This document shows, piece after piece, positions 42,930 to 55,832 of a stretch of DNA of 64,000 nucleotides. How positions within the stretch are numbered: position 1 is the stretch's first letter; every line of letters begins with the position of its first letter. Under the pieces are notes generated by a model. It had not been told where the DNA came from and made no database searches. It saw nothing but the letters and a program-made list of their open reading frames with translations. Made by a program: the position numbers and the translations under genes. This stretch comes from Sphingobacteriales bacterium 44-61 (lineage in GTDB: Bacteria; Bacteroidota; Bacteroidia; Chitinophagales; Chitinophagaceae): assembly GCA_001898405.1 (NCBI GenBank), contig MKTW01000018.1, forward strand, positions 1-64,000. The letters are read 5' to 3'.

Positions 42930-43769
42930 TTATATTTTGGTTAGAGTGAATCGGCCTATCTGGAAATTGACCTCGATCTTATAATTACCACTTGCTGGTG
43001 CCATCATATCTTCTCCACCTGCCTTGAATGTGTCTCCATCCACATTGTTCTTATTTTTCTCACCTGTAAATCCAAATTTGGCATCCCAGCTACCATATAC
43101 CGGAAGGAAGAGATAAGATTTGCCGCCATTCAGGGGAATATTCTCCAGCACATACACTGTTTCTGAAACCTTGGTGAAAGTCTGATTAGCGGGCGCTACA
43201 TCTGTAGGGCAGCCACATTGCCAGCTGAGAGGGGTTGCATCACCAGTAATGTACAATTGACCGCTTGCCGGTGGAGCAACTTTGGGAGGAATTTTATATG
43301 GGGTGGTTGTAAACTTCAGCACATTTGAAGTAAGCAGCAATGCGCCTGTCGCCAATGAAGCTTTAACCCTCATCTCGATATTATGTGGCATATCGGGCAC
43401 CAGTTGAAGTGTATTCAGCAAATAATCGTTGAGTTCAGACTGGAGGAATGATCTTTCCAGGCCACCGCTTATTGAAACAGTTTGTCTTTTCGGGTTCGTG
43501 AAATTGGCACCCGTTGTATCGATCTCAATCTGGTATAAAACCGTTTGAGAGCTTACACCTGTTGTAAACCTGTAATCAGGATTTGTCCAGCTCAATGTTA
43601 ATGCTTCACTGCCTTGCGATGCAAAAGTAAGAGGGATGGTATTGGCAACATCGGCCGTTAATACCGGGGCCGTTCCTCCTTCGTTGTAAATTTTGTTCTC
43701 GTCTTTTGAACAGGAAGCCGCCGCTACCATAAGCAGAGACAAACACAGACCGTTGAATATATGTTTCAT
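42930..43769 (-). CDS. SusE-like surface glycan-binding lipoprotein
   Basis: 279 residues. Lipoprotein signal with Cys 20 (MVAAASC), SusE Ig domain (LTLSWTNPDYRFTTGVSSQT) and one carbohydrate-binding repeat (LYITGDATPLSWQCGCPTDV ... YLFLPVYGSWDAKFGF). It is a shorter relative of the next gene, which has two repeats. A CysGlyCys in the binding repeat is unusual. It lies 18 bases after susD and 18 before the SusF-like gene, hence the same operon. Confidence 0.87.
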   Translation of the reverse strand: MKHIFNGLCLSLLMVAAASCSKDENKIYNEGGTAPVLTADVANTIPLTFASQGSEALTLSWTNPDYRFTTGVSSQTVLYQIEIDTTGANFTNPKRQTVSISGGLERSFLQSELNDYLLNTLQLVPDMPHNIEMRVKASLATGALLLTSNVLKFTTTPYKIPPKVAPPASGQLYITGDATPLSWQCGCPTDVAPANQTFTKVSETVYVLENIPLNGGKSYLFLPVYGSWDAKFGFTGEKNKNNVDGDTFKAGGEDMMAPASGNYKIEVNFQIGRFTLTKI

Positions 43770-43787
43770 GTTGATCAGTATTAAGGA

Positions 43788-45389
43788 TTAATAACCGAGG
43801 TTTTGCGCCAGGTTTGAATTGGAATTGATATCGCTGGAAGGGATCGGGAACAGCTTACGGTAAGCAGGTACTGCTGTGCCGGAACCAACACCGCCTTTCC
43901 ATGGCCAGAGGTAAGATCCTTCTACAAACTTGTTGAAGCGTATAAGATCTGTTCTCCTGTACCCTTCCCAGTAAAACTCACGGGCTCTTTCATCAAGTAT
44001 GAAGTCAAGATTCAATTGCGTAGAGCTGATATTACCTGAGGTGTTACCATATGCCCTTCCACGAAGTGTGTTAATGTATCCCAGTGCTGTAGCCAGGTCA
44101 CCGGTTGTTCCCCCTCTCAATACAGCCTCCGCATAGATCAGGTACATTTCTGCAAGGCGGAATATTGGAAAATCGATATCGGAGAACAGCGGATCTGATC
44201 CTTTCGCATTGGTTTTGGTCAGGTTCCTGTATTTCGTAATCGCATATCCTTCTGTAAAAGCCGGGGCAGGGTCTGCTGAAAGTTCCAGCGACTGCCCGTT
44301 TGTATAGAACTGCGCACGTTTGTCCGCTGCGCCGGTCACGTCAGGGAATAATGCAGGAAGGTTCTTGGTTGTACGGATACCACCCCATTTCTCATTTGTA
44401 CCATAATCCGCAGGTATCATTGAGCCGCCAATTGAAGCATTGGTCAGGAAAGTAGTGCCGCCATACCCCTGTGTTCTTTTACCATCATAGTTGATGGTCA
44501 GGATAAATTCGCTGGTGTTAGTTACATTGTTATCTGCGCGCATCAGTTCTCTGTAATCAGGTATCAATGTATAACCGGCATCGATCACTTTCTTTGCATA
44601 AGTAATAGCGTCATTCCATTTTGCCGCACCGGTATAAACTTCGGCATTGATATAAATACGTGCCAGGAGGGCCCAGGCAGCGCCTTTGTCTGCACGGCCA
44701 TATTCATTCTGACGGGCATTTACCAGGTCGCCTTCAATTGCTTTCAGTTCACTTTCCACATATGCAAAAAGATCAGCTCTTTTGATCTGCTTTGGAAGGG
44801 ATGAACCCAATTCATCGGCTTCTGTAACAAAAGGAACATTCCCGAACATGTCCATCAGTACCCAGTATTGATAAGCCCGCAGAAAACGTGCTTCTGTTTT
44901 ATACTTGCGTACTGCGTCAGCATTGGCGCCTGTGATGCCTCTTTGGGCGAGTTTATCATCAGCTGACTGGCGGATGAAGTCGTTCGCCAGTGTTATCTGG
45001 TAAAAAGAACGGTAATAAAGCCCTTTCAGGATCACATTATCGGCTGACCAGTTCATCGCATGGTAATTATGGATACCGGGATCATTCCAGCCAGCCTGAA
45101 CCACAGCCTCGTCAGTAGAGATCTCCTGCATCCACCAGAACAGGCGGACAAAGTCAGAAGTACCTTCATCAATTCCCTGCACATCACCATTACCTGCAGG
45201 GCCGCTATTTCCTGTAAGGGCAAATGAGGCATATACTTTTGCAAAAGCCTCCGTATAACCTTGAAAAGTGCTGTACACCTGCTCAGAGGTTACGTCGTTT
45301 GTTGGCAGCCTGTCAAGCTTTTTGCTACAGGAGATCAGACTGATCAGAACCAAGGCGATACTGCCTGTTTTCAAAATATGTTTATTCAT
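43788..45389 (-). CDS. SusD/RagB-family nutrient-binding lipoprotein
   Basis: 533 residues. Lipoprotein signal with Cys 21 (LISLISC). SusD-type TPR scaffold: ALTGNSGPAGNGDVQG, KYKTEARFLRAYQYWVLMDMFGNVPFVTE (seen as AEARFLRA..YW.L and FGNVP signatures), GAAWALLARIYINAEVYTG, FPIFRLAEMYLIYAEAVLRGG, LDFILDERAREFYWEGYRRTDLIRF (the closing RxxEFxxEGxRxxDLxRF signature). It is the lid of the SusC transporter and binds the oligosaccharide. 39 bases after susC. Confidence 0.95.
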   Translation of the reverse strand: MNKHILKTGSIALVLISLISCSKKLDRLPTNDVTSEQVYSTFQGYTEAFAKVYASFALTGNSGPAGNGDVQGIDEGTSDFVRLFWWMQEISTDEAVVQAGWNDPGIHNYHAMNWSADNVILKGLYYRSFYQITLANDFIRQSADDKLAQRGITGANADAVRKYKTEARFLRAYQYWVLMDMFGNVPFVTEADELGSSLPKQIKRADLFAYVESELKAIEGDLVNARQNEYGRADKGAAWALLARIYINAEVYTGAAKWNDAITYAKKVIDAGYTLIPDYRELMRADNNVTNTSEFILTINYDGKRTQGYGGTTFLTNASIGGSMIPADYGTNEKWGGIRTTKNLPALFPDVTGAADKRAQFYTNGQSLELSADPAPAFTEGYAITKYRNLTKTNAKGSDPLFSDIDFPIFRLAEMYLIYAEAVLRGGTTGDLATALGYINTLRGRAYGNTSGNISSTQLNLDFILDERAREFYWEGYRRTDLIRFNKFVEGSYLWPWKGGVGSGTAVPAYRKLFPIPSSDINSNSNLAQNLGY

Positions 45390-45428
45390 AAAAACGATTA
45401 TGATTATGATTAAATCTTCTTCAGTTAA

Positions 45429-48428
45429 TTAGAAATCCAGGTTTGCTCCAAGTACGAAAGTTCTTGGTCTTGGATAAAAATTGTTGTCGATACCGCCACT
45501 GATCTCCGGATCCAGGCCTTTGTATTTAGTGATCACAAACACGTTTTGAATGTTTGCGTTCAAACGGAGTGTTGCCCTTTTCTGGAATACCTGGCCTACA
45601 CTGTACCCGATATTAATATTATCCATGCGCAGGAAAGAAGCATTCTGTACATAATAATCGGAAAGGCTGTAACCATTTTTTGTTCCGCTGAGTCCTGAAT
45701 TCAGTACTTCTACAGAAGCATTTCCTACAAAGCCGTTTGCAAAAATGGCATTGGTGATCCCTGAATTAGAGAAGATATTGTTATAAACATAGTTACCAAC
45801 GTTTGCCCTCATTACAAAGCCAGCATTCCATTTCCTGTAGGTAACCCCGGTTGAGAAACCAAAGAAGAAACGGGGATCACTGTTCTTATACCTGTAAAGA
45901 TCTTTATCATTCACGATACCGTCCCTGTTCCTGTCCTCAAACAAACCATCGATTGGCTTGCCGGTTGCCTTATCATAAATCTGTTGGTATACATAAAATG
46001 AACCACGGGGAGATCCAACTGAATTGATCAGGATCGTCTGGCCTGTACCACCGGAGATACCGCCATACTGCGCTCCGGGATAAGTAGGATCATCTGAGAT
46101 AGTAAGTTTGGTGATCTCATTCTTGTTATACGTAGCATTGAAGCTCACATTCCATGTCAGGTCTTTCTGACGGATCACATCAGCATTCACAAGGAATTCC
46201 ACACCGCGGTTTTCCATATCACCAACGTTTGCCACAATGGTGTTGGAGAAGTTCGTACCTGCAGACTGTCCGATTGAGTTCAACAGGTCTTTTGTTTTCT
46301 TATAATAAACCTCGATGCTACCATTGATCCGGTTGTTGAATAAACCGTAGTCCAGACCAACGTTATATGTAGTGGTCTCCTCCCATTTCCTGCCTGCATA
46401 GTAACCACCCGGGCGGTAGAGATTGTAGAACTGATTACCCAACTGGTACTGGGCTGTATTATTGCTCAGGTTGTAATAAGAAATGTAGTCATAATAGCCA
46501 ATTCCATCCTGCTGACCGGTAACACCGTAACCCAGGCGGAGTTTCAAATCAGAGATCACATTGCTGCTGCGCAGGAAACTCTCCTGGCTCATTCTCCAGG
46601 CAAAGGCAGCGGAAGGGAATACACCCCAGCGGTTGTCTTTTGCAAAACGGGAAGATCCATCAGTACGCACTGCAGCTGTCAGTAAATATTTATCATTAAA
46701 GGCGTAGTTCAAACGGCCATAGTAGGAAAGCAATGTATACTGTGGCTTGTCGAGGTTGAACTTGGGAGAAGTAACAATCGTAGCATCTGATGTATAGTCA
46801 GGCGAGTTGATCGTTGTGGTAATGAAATCGTAATAACCTGTACCTGCTGTTACATCAATACGGCTGGATATTCCTTTCAATTCTTTTACATAGTTCAGAT
46901 AAAACTCAACCACTGCATTATCCTTATACTGGGAGTAGTGGTTTCTCACCCCGCCATGATAGACGCCGGAAAGGTCTTTGAACCTTTTATAAGACATTGC
47001 AGCACTGTCATTCACTGAAATTTTGCCTGTGCCTTGCGATAAATCATAGCCCAGGTTCAGGTTGGCCCTCAGTTCGGGAAGAAAGTGGAATTTATAATCC
47101 AGGGCAATATTACCAATACTGCGAAGTACCGTACTGCGATCATTGCGCTGCTCCAGCATTGAAACAGGATTTCTCGGAGAAAGCGCCAGCAGGCCTGTTT
47201 CAGAGCTTGGATCAAGATATTCAAAATAACCCATGTACTGGGATGTCTTACTGGAATAAACAGGCTGTGTAGGGTCAAAGAATACCGAAGCTCCGATAGC
47301 ACCTGTATTGGCAAATCTTGATTTGGATATAGAACCCTTAATATTTACATCAACACGCAGATGGTCATCAAAAAATTTAGGGCTTAAACTGATACCAACA
47401 GATGTTCTCTGCAAGTTGCCAGTTCTGAGAATACCATCCTGGTTAAGATAGCCTACTGAAAAACGGTAAGGCATATTCCTGGTTGCCCCGGTTATGCTTA
47501 AATTATTATCTGTTGCGATAGCTGTGTGATAGATTTCGTCCTGCCAGTCAGTATTGGCATCGCCGAGCAATGGACTGTACTGAGCACTTCTTTCGCTATT
47601 GTTCACAATATCCCTCAGTTGATTGGCAGATAGTACATCTACTTTGTTAACCGGTACAGCAGCCGATATCTGGGTATTGAAATTGAAACGGGTCTTGCCG
47701 CTTCTGCCTTTTTTTGTGGTGATGATGATCACACCGTTTGAAGCACGTGAACCATAGATTGCAGCAGCAGATGCATCTTTCAGGATATTGAATGATTCAA
47801 TATCATTTGGGTTGATCAATGAAAGAGGATTGGGAGAACCGGAAACACCGCTATTGTCTACCGGCACACCGTCAATTACGATCAATGGATCATTGCTTGC
47901 ATTGAGCGAAGCGCCGCCACGGATCCTGATCGTGCTTCCTGCACCAGGTGCACCACCATTGGAAGTGATCTGCACACCAGCTACTTTACCTGCAATGAGT
48001 TGCTCAGGTGTAGTGATTTGGCCTTTTACGAAATCCTTTGAAGAGATCACGGACACGGCACCGGTCAGATCTTTCTTCTTCGCGGTTCCATACCCGATCA
48101 CCACCACTTCGCCAAGCGAAGTGCTTGCAGTGGCCAAAGACACATCCAGCATTGTTTTGCCGGTAATATCAAGCTCTTGCGTGGTAAATCCAATAGAGCT
48201 GAATACTAATGTATTCACACCGGCAGGTACGGTTATACGGTATGTACCGTCCGGGTTTGTTTGCGTTCCGGTTGTACTGCCCTTGGCAGTAACATTGACT
48301 CCCGCAACCCCTGCCCCACTGGCATCAGTTACTTTACCGGAAACCACTTTGTCTTGAGCGAACGAGAAAAGAGAGAGAAATAGCATTACAGATGCTAGCA
48401 ATGCCTTAGGCAGATTTTTGCAGGACAT
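45429..48428 (-). CDS. SusC/RagA-family TonB-dependent outer-membrane transporter
   Basis: 999 residues. Signal peptide MSCKNLPKALLASVMLFLSL..FAQ, a carboxypeptidase-regulatory-like domain (VSGKVTDASGAGVAGVNVTA, ~28-105), the plug with GEVVVIGYGTAKKKDLTGAV and IRIRGGASLNASNDPLIVID, then a 22-strand barrel ending in the typical RPRTFVLGANLDF. It imports oligosaccharides with energy from TonB. Start 48428; an in-frame TTG six bases earlier is less likely. The promoter region carries a tandem palindrome (48466-48495). Its partners are SusD and two SusE/F-like proteins downstream and, upstream, a Nudix-type regulator and an amylase. Confidence 0.95.
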   Translation of the reverse strand: MSCKNLPKALLASVMLFLSLFSFAQDKVVSGKVTDASGAGVAGVNVTAKGSTTGTQTNPDGTYRITVPAGVNTLVFSSIGFTTQELDITGKTMLDVSLATASTSLGEVVVIGYGTAKKKDLTGAVSVISSKDFVKGQITTPEQLIAGKVAGVQITSNGGAPGAGSTIRIRGGASLNASNDPLIVIDGVPVDNSGVSGSPNPLSLINPNDIESFNILKDASAAAIYGSRASNGVIIITTKKGRSGKTRFNFNTQISAAVPVNKVDVLSANQLRDIVNNSERSAQYSPLLGDANTDWQDEIYHTAIATDNNLSITGATRNMPYRFSVGYLNQDGILRTGNLQRTSVGISLSPKFFDDHLRVDVNIKGSISKSRFANTGAIGASVFFDPTQPVYSSKTSQYMGYFEYLDPSSETGLLALSPRNPVSMLEQRNDRSTVLRSIGNIALDYKFHFLPELRANLNLGYDLSQGTGKISVNDSAAMSYKRFKDLSGVYHGGVRNHYSQYKDNAVVEFYLNYVKELKGISSRIDVTAGTGYYDFITTTINSPDYTSDATIVTSPKFNLDKPQYTLLSYYGRLNYAFNDKYLLTAAVRTDGSSRFAKDNRWGVFPSAAFAWRMSQESFLRSSNVISDLKLRLGYGVTGQQDGIGYYDYISYYNLSNNTAQYQLGNQFYNLYRPGGYYAGRKWEETTTYNVGLDYGLFNNRINGSIEVYYKKTKDLLNSIGQSAGTNFSNTIVANVGDMENRGVEFLVNADVIRQKDLTWNVSFNATYNKNEITKLTISDDPTYPGAQYGGISGGTGQTILINSVGSPRGSFYVYQQIYDKATGKPIDGLFEDRNRDGIVNDKDLYRYKNSDPRFFFGFSTGVTYRKWNAGFVMRANVGNYVYNNIFSNSGITNAIFANGFVGNASVEVLNSGLSGTKNGYSLSDYYVQNASFLRMDNINIGYSVGQVFQKRATLRLNANIQNVFVITKYKGLDPEISGGIDNNFYPRPRTFVLGANLDF

Positions 48429-48465
48429 AAGCAATCGTTAATTGTTAAGCTAATCAGTTTCGTTA

Positions 48466-48495
48466 ATACACAATGTGTATTTAGAACACAATGTT
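48466..48495. promoter_or_regulatory. Tandem palindromic operator candidate upstream of susC
   Basis: ATACACA-A-TGTGTAT (48466-48480, perfect 15-base palindrome) and AACA-CAA-TGTT (48485-48495) share the word ACACAATGT, with an 18-base period. They lie 38-67 bases upstream of the susC ATG, just where a weak -33/-7 pair could be (TTG then TAGCTTAA). Likely target of the Nudix-type regulator next door. Confidence 0.5.
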
Positions 48496-48555
48496 AGTGC
48501 ATTTTTATTTCAGGAAAAAAATTAATTTTTTCCGAAGCCAAGCCCCTGCTGTATC

Positions 48556-49290
48556 TCAGGCAACCAGGGGACGCTGGTTGCTGCTTTTACGGCGCAGGGT
48601 CTTCCGCTTGAATTCAGGTTTCAGTTTGTACAATTTCCCGGGTCTGTGCGGCACATCTTCTTCCATTTCATTGAGATCGACCAGCCAATCCTTGATCGCG
48701 ATCTTCTTCCGGAAGTTCCGCCGGTCGAGCTCCACGCTAAGAATGGCCTCATACAGCTCCTGTAATTCCCGGAGGGAGAATTTCTCCGGCAACAGGTTGA
48801 ATATCACCGGATGTTCCATCACCTGCTCCCGCAGCCTGTTCAGGCAGGTGTCGAGAATGGCTTTATGATCAAAAGCCATTTTTTTAATGTTTTTTACCGG
48901 ATGCCAATGCAGATCATTATTTGTCAACCGGAGTTTTTGGTGCTTGGCGTCTATTAATGAATAATACGCCGTGGTGATAACCCTTCCAGAAGGGTGACGG
49001 TCAACACTGCCAAAAGTATGCACCTGCTCCAGGTACACATCTTCCATTCCTGTTCTTTCCTGCAATATCCTGTAAGAAGCTGTGTCCAGGTCTTCATCGA
49101 GCCGCACCAGATCGCCCAGCAGGGAATACAGATTGGAAAACTCTTCGAGGTCCGACTTGATCACCAACACTTTCAGTTCTTTATTTTCATAGCAGAAAAT
49201 GACACAGTCTACAGACACCGCGATATTGAAATAATCGAGGTGGCTTATTTTTTCCAGCTCTGCCGTTTTCAAATTAATGCCTTTCGCCAT
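48556..49290 (-). CDS. NrtR-type Nudix-domain transcriptional regulator
   Basis: 244 residues. N-terminal Nudix fold (~20-150) with a broken Nudix box: GDLVRLDEDLDTASYRILQERTG lacks the Glu-rich REUxEE catalytic set, keeping only the RxLxExTG end, so it should bind rather than hydrolyse a ligand. The C-terminal winged helix (~165-225, FSLRELQELYEAILSVELDR, FRKKI) and a basic tail bind DNA. NrtR-type proteins control NAD metabolism or, in Bacteroides, sugar use (AraR). Position between the amylase and susC suggests it senses a sugar derived from the imported glucan. It starts 20 bases after the amylase stop and may share that transcript. Confidence 0.85.
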   Translation of the reverse strand: MAKGINLKTAELEKISHLDYFNIAVSVDCVIFCYENKELKVLVIKSDLEEFSNLYSLLGDLVRLDEDLDTASYRILQERTGMEDVYLEQVHTFGSVDRHPSGRVITTAYYSLIDAKHQKLRLTNNDLHWHPVKNIKKMAFDHKAILDTCLNRLREQVMEHPVIFNLLPEKFSLRELQELYEAILSVELDRRNFRKKIAIKDWLVDLNEMEEDVPHRPGKLYKLKPEFKRKTLRRKSSNQRPLVA

Positions 49291-49310
49291 ATAGAGTTGA
49301 TTAAATAAGG

Positions 49311-52232
49311 TTATGGAATCAGGATCTTGATATATTGATGTTGCCTGTCAGCATTTATTTTCAACAGGTAAATACCAGCCGCCAAATTATTGATTTTATC
49401 AGTAAGAGCTACCCTGTGCTCTCCTGCACTAAGCTTGCCGGAAAAAACCTGGCGGATCACCTGCCCCTGTATGGTCTGCAATTCAGCATTCACCTGCGTA
49501 GCTTCCGGCAGTTTCAGCCTGAGCACAGAAGCAGCCGAAGCTGGATTTGGATAAACAACTGCTGCAAGCACATTATCGCGCCTGTCAATATCCGTAACAG
49601 GAGTAGTTACTGCGTTTACAATATTCTTATTAAGGTAAACATGGTATTCGCCCGGCTGCAGCGGAATGGTTTGCAGGGCACCGGTTGCTGTAATGGTCGC
49701 ACCGGTGAGGTAATCATACCAGGTGCCGCTGCCCTGAAAGCTTACGCTTGCATTGGAAGACACCACATCAAAATTCGCAACTACCAATGCGTTCAGGTCG
49801 GTGGAATTGATCTTAAAATATTTCACTGCATTGACAAGGTTATAGCTGAAATCAGTGCTGTTGAACAAAGCTGTTTGTGTTGTTCTCAATTTGATCAATG
49901 CTGCCGTTACATCATACAGGCGTTTTCTTTTAATGTCCTGCATATATTGCCAGCGGGGTTCTTTCCGGCTCAGCTTGCACTCCTCATTCCCGTAAGGTTG
50001 AGGAATACTATTATCGGTACAGGCAAAAATGGATTTATCATATCCCCTTTCCCCAAACTCCCAGACCATTTTTGGGCCAGGTATGGTGAAGAACAGGCTG
50101 GAAGCGGCTTCCATCCTGCGAAGTGCAATAGAATCGTTTTTGACGGAATAGGTGCCGGAAGAATTTCCAAAAGCAATGTTCTTATACATCAGCCTTTCTT
50201 CATCATGGCTTTCCATATAACCTACCAGGTGAGGATTGGCAAATCCCCTTTCACTGCTGTTGTATACAACAGAAGAGAAATTGGATTTATTATTTTCATT
50301 ATAGCCCATCGTGGCTTCATTGTATGCCACATTCTCCCGCTTGCCTCCCCAGAGCAAAAAGCCCATGTTTTGCAGTGCCTGCTCTTCATTGGTTGCTGCC
50401 AAATGCTCAAGAATGATATAGGAAGAAGGGAAATATTTCCAGATCGTATCCGCATAGGTCCTTAAAATATCCACCCTGCTTTGATCATAAGCGCTGAACT
50501 CTGCATCATTGGTGGATGGTTTTTGTGTAAGCCCTTTGGTAAAATCCATCCTGAACCCATCCATTTTATATTCCCTCAACCAGAAATCAAACATCCTTTT
50601 CCAAAAGTATTTTGTAGCAGCACTTTCATGATTAAAATCATTGCCAAAACCAAAAGCGTGGGGCTGCACTTCATTCAGCCAGGGGTTATTGGCTGCCGGG
50701 CGGTTGAGTGTGGCATTCCAGTAAAGCTGTGCCAGTGGTGATTGGCCATAGCAGTGATTGGGTACCACGTCCATGATCACGGCTATTTGTTTGCTGTGGC
50801 AGGAATCGATAAACTCTTTCAACTTGTTTTTGGTGCCATAATATTTATCCGGGGCAAAGGAGAAAGAAGGATTATATCCCCAGCTGTCATTTCCTTCAAA
50901 TTCGGTCACCGGCATCAGTTCAACCGCATTAATGCCCAGGCGTTGAAGATAACTGAGCGTATCGATCATGGTTTGCCAGCGATGCGCATCCGTGAAATCG
51001 CGGATCAACACTTCATAGATAATGAGATTGCGTTTATCAGGGCCATTAAAACTATTGTTCTTCCAGGCATACGCCGGCGCAGCGGTTTGTACAATGCTTA
51101 CTATTCCTGTTTGACCGGCAGGATAAGATTTCAGGTTGGGATAAACATCAGCGGGTATGCTGCCATCATTGGCAGGGTCAAGCACTTTTTCAGTATACGG
51201 GTCAGCTATTTTTAAAGTGCCGTCCACCAGGTATTGAAAGGCATACTCCATTCCAGCAGTCAATCCATCAATTTGCAGCCACCAGTAATTGCCATCAGGT
51301 GTTTTGTTCATTTGATTCGAGATCTGCTCCGTCCAATTGTTACCCGGGAATTCACCGATAACACTTACACGGTTTTTACCAGGAGCATAGAGGACCAGGA
51401 CCACGGAAGTATTATTGGGCAAATAATTGATGCCGTCCTTGGCACCAGCGGGCAGTGGCGCAACAGGCACGCCACCGGTTACAAAGAATTTTACTGAATC
51501 TTTTGTAACGGTTGCACCATCCACTGCTTCAGCAATAATGGTCGTATTGCCGCCTGCGGTGAGAGTTGGATTGGCGGAAATGGTTGTAGCGCCTGCAGCA
51601 GTCTGTATCAGGGTGCCATTCAGATAAAGGTTCAAGGTGGCAGCTTTATTTGAATTGGCTGTGAGCGAAATATTATCATTCACCGTTTTTGTCAGCGGCT
51701 CTGGTGCAGGAACAAATATGGGTTGAAAAGGAGGAGCCGAAAAGCGTATCGCCACATCATTTGTATATATGGGGATGAACATATCGCTGCCATCAGCATT
51801 GGCCGCTTTCTTTACCAGGTCGGGATTGGCATTGGCATCACGGAACAGGATACCAATTTTCTGAATGGTTTCACCTGCCGGCACACCAAAAAAGCTGCGG
51901 ATATTAGTAATGGTATACTGATACTTGTTATTACCAAGGGAAGTGGCTTTCAAAGCCGGGGTGGCACTGCCCCAGGAAGCCCCGGTACTGCCATTCACAT
52001 ACAACCATTGCTGACCGCCATTGTTGCTCAGATTGGTGGTAACACCGATATGAACATATATATTATTAGGGTTGCTGTAATTATTCAATCCCTGGTTGCC
52101 TTTAGTGGCATCCAGTACGATAGTAATATTATCATTGTCTTTGGGAAAAGCAGGCGTCCAGGTCAATAACTGGGCAAAAGAAAATACAGGGGCGCAAAGA
52201 AGGACCAACAGGCCCGGCAGCAATCGTTTCAT
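49311..52232 (-). CDS. T9SS-secreted GH13 alpha-amylase-family enzyme
   Basis: 973 residues. Signal peptide MKRLLPGLLVLLCAPVFSFAQ; beta-sandwich N-terminal domains (~22-260); a CBM48-like E-set module (~275-350, NRVSVIGEFPGNNWTEQ); a GH13 catalytic barrel (~385-800) with DVVPNHC (region I), DGFRMDF (nucleophile Asp ~562), ILEHLA (acid/base Glu ~609) and ESHDEER (Asp ~676); a small C-domain; and a type IX sorting tail (~900-973) with VYPNPAS and GIYLLKI. It should be exported to the cell surface and cut alpha-1,4-glucan such as starch, glycogen or pullulan; exact specificity is not readable. First gene of the amylase-regulator-susCDEF set. Confidence 0.93.
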   Translation of the reverse strand: MKRLLPGLLVLLCAPVFSFAQLLTWTPAFPKDNDNITIVLDATKGNQGLNNYSNPNNIYVHIGVTTNLSNNGGQQWLYVNGSTGASWGSATPALKATSLGNNKYQYTITNIRSFFGVPAGETIQKIGILFRDANANPDLVKKAANADGSDMFIPIYTNDVAIRFSAPPFQPIFVPAPEPLTKTVNDNISLTANSNKAATLNLYLNGTLIQTAAGATTISANPTLTAGGNTTIIAEAVDGATVTKDSVKFFVTGGVPVAPLPAGAKDGINYLPNNTSVVLVLYAPGKNRVSVIGEFPGNNWTEQISNQMNKTPDGNYWWLQIDGLTAGMEYAFQYLVDGTLKIADPYTEKVLDPANDGSIPADVYPNLKSYPAGQTGIVSIVQTAAPAYAWKNNSFNGPDKRNLIIYEVLIRDFTDAHRWQTMIDTLSYLQRLGINAVELMPVTEFEGNDSWGYNPSFSFAPDKYYGTKNKLKEFIDSCHSKQIAVIMDVVPNHCYGQSPLAQLYWNATLNRPAANNPWLNEVQPHAFGFGNDFNHESAATKYFWKRMFDFWLREYKMDGFRMDFTKGLTQKPSTNDAEFSAYDQSRVDILRTYADTIWKYFPSSYIILEHLAATNEEQALQNMGFLLWGGKRENVAYNEATMGYNENNKSNFSSVVYNSSERGFANPHLVGYMESHDEERLMYKNIAFGNSSGTYSVKNDSIALRRMEAASSLFFTIPGPKMVWEFGERGYDKSIFACTDNSIPQPYGNEECKLSRKEPRWQYMQDIKRKRLYDVTAALIKLRTTQTALFNSTDFSYNLVNAVKYFKINSTDLNALVVANFDVVSSNASVSFQGSGTWYDYLTGATITATGALQTIPLQPGEYHVYLNKNIVNAVTTPVTDIDRRDNVLAAVVYPNPASAASVLRLKLPEATQVNAELQTIQGQVIRQVFSGKLSAGEHRVALTDKINNLAAGIYLLKINADRQHQYIKILIP

Positions 52233-52560
52233 ATAAACAATTTGTTTTTAAAGCGGCTGTCGGAATCAATTTCAGCATCAAAATGCAAAACCATCAGTGT
52301 TAACGGGTGATTTTTGCTTTTTTATTTTGAACTTTATACTGATCCAATCATGTTGGGCAACAGCCAGCACAAACCAGTTTTGGCAAAACCGGGAATGAAG
52401 ATACAAATATGTACTTACAACACATTAATTATTTTTCCGTCTTTGAATCCCGTTATAACTCACTCCGGGAGTTTTCCAGTTTGTACTGAAAGATCAATTT
52501 TGGACTCTTGAATCCTAACCGGTTTTACAAAATCTCCGGTATTGGCTCCAGCCTGAATAT
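52233..52560. other. Amylase upstream region, no strong signal
   Basis: The minus-strand leader of the amylase gene. It holds a TGCATTTTG-like weak -7 box around 52275-52285 (minus strand) but no copy of the ACACAATGT operator word seen before susC. Otherwise nothing recognised. Confidence 0.35.
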
Positions 52561-52672
52561 TTTCCCACCAAGACGACAAAGGCCACAAAGAATTATTGTC
52601 AAAGCATCTTCCTTAGGGTAGTGTATAAATAAGGTAAATAATCTTTGTGGCCTTTGTCGTCTTGGTGGGAAA
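52561..52672. repeat. Inverted repeat, family B, copy 2
   Basis: Perfect 31-base arms (52561-52591, 52642-52672), beginning TTTCCCACCAAGACGACAAA, enclose 50 bases. Same layout and ends as the copy at 32306-32382. It lies between the divergent amylase and ligA genes, so is not needed as a terminator for either. Confidence 0.9.
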
Positions 52673-52701
52673 ACCTGATCACCGAAACCGGGTATTCCTA
52701 A

Positions 52702-55793
<3,092 letters not shown>

Positions 55794-55832
55794 ACTTTTA
55801 CTTTTGAATCTTGAACTACCAATAGAAATATC

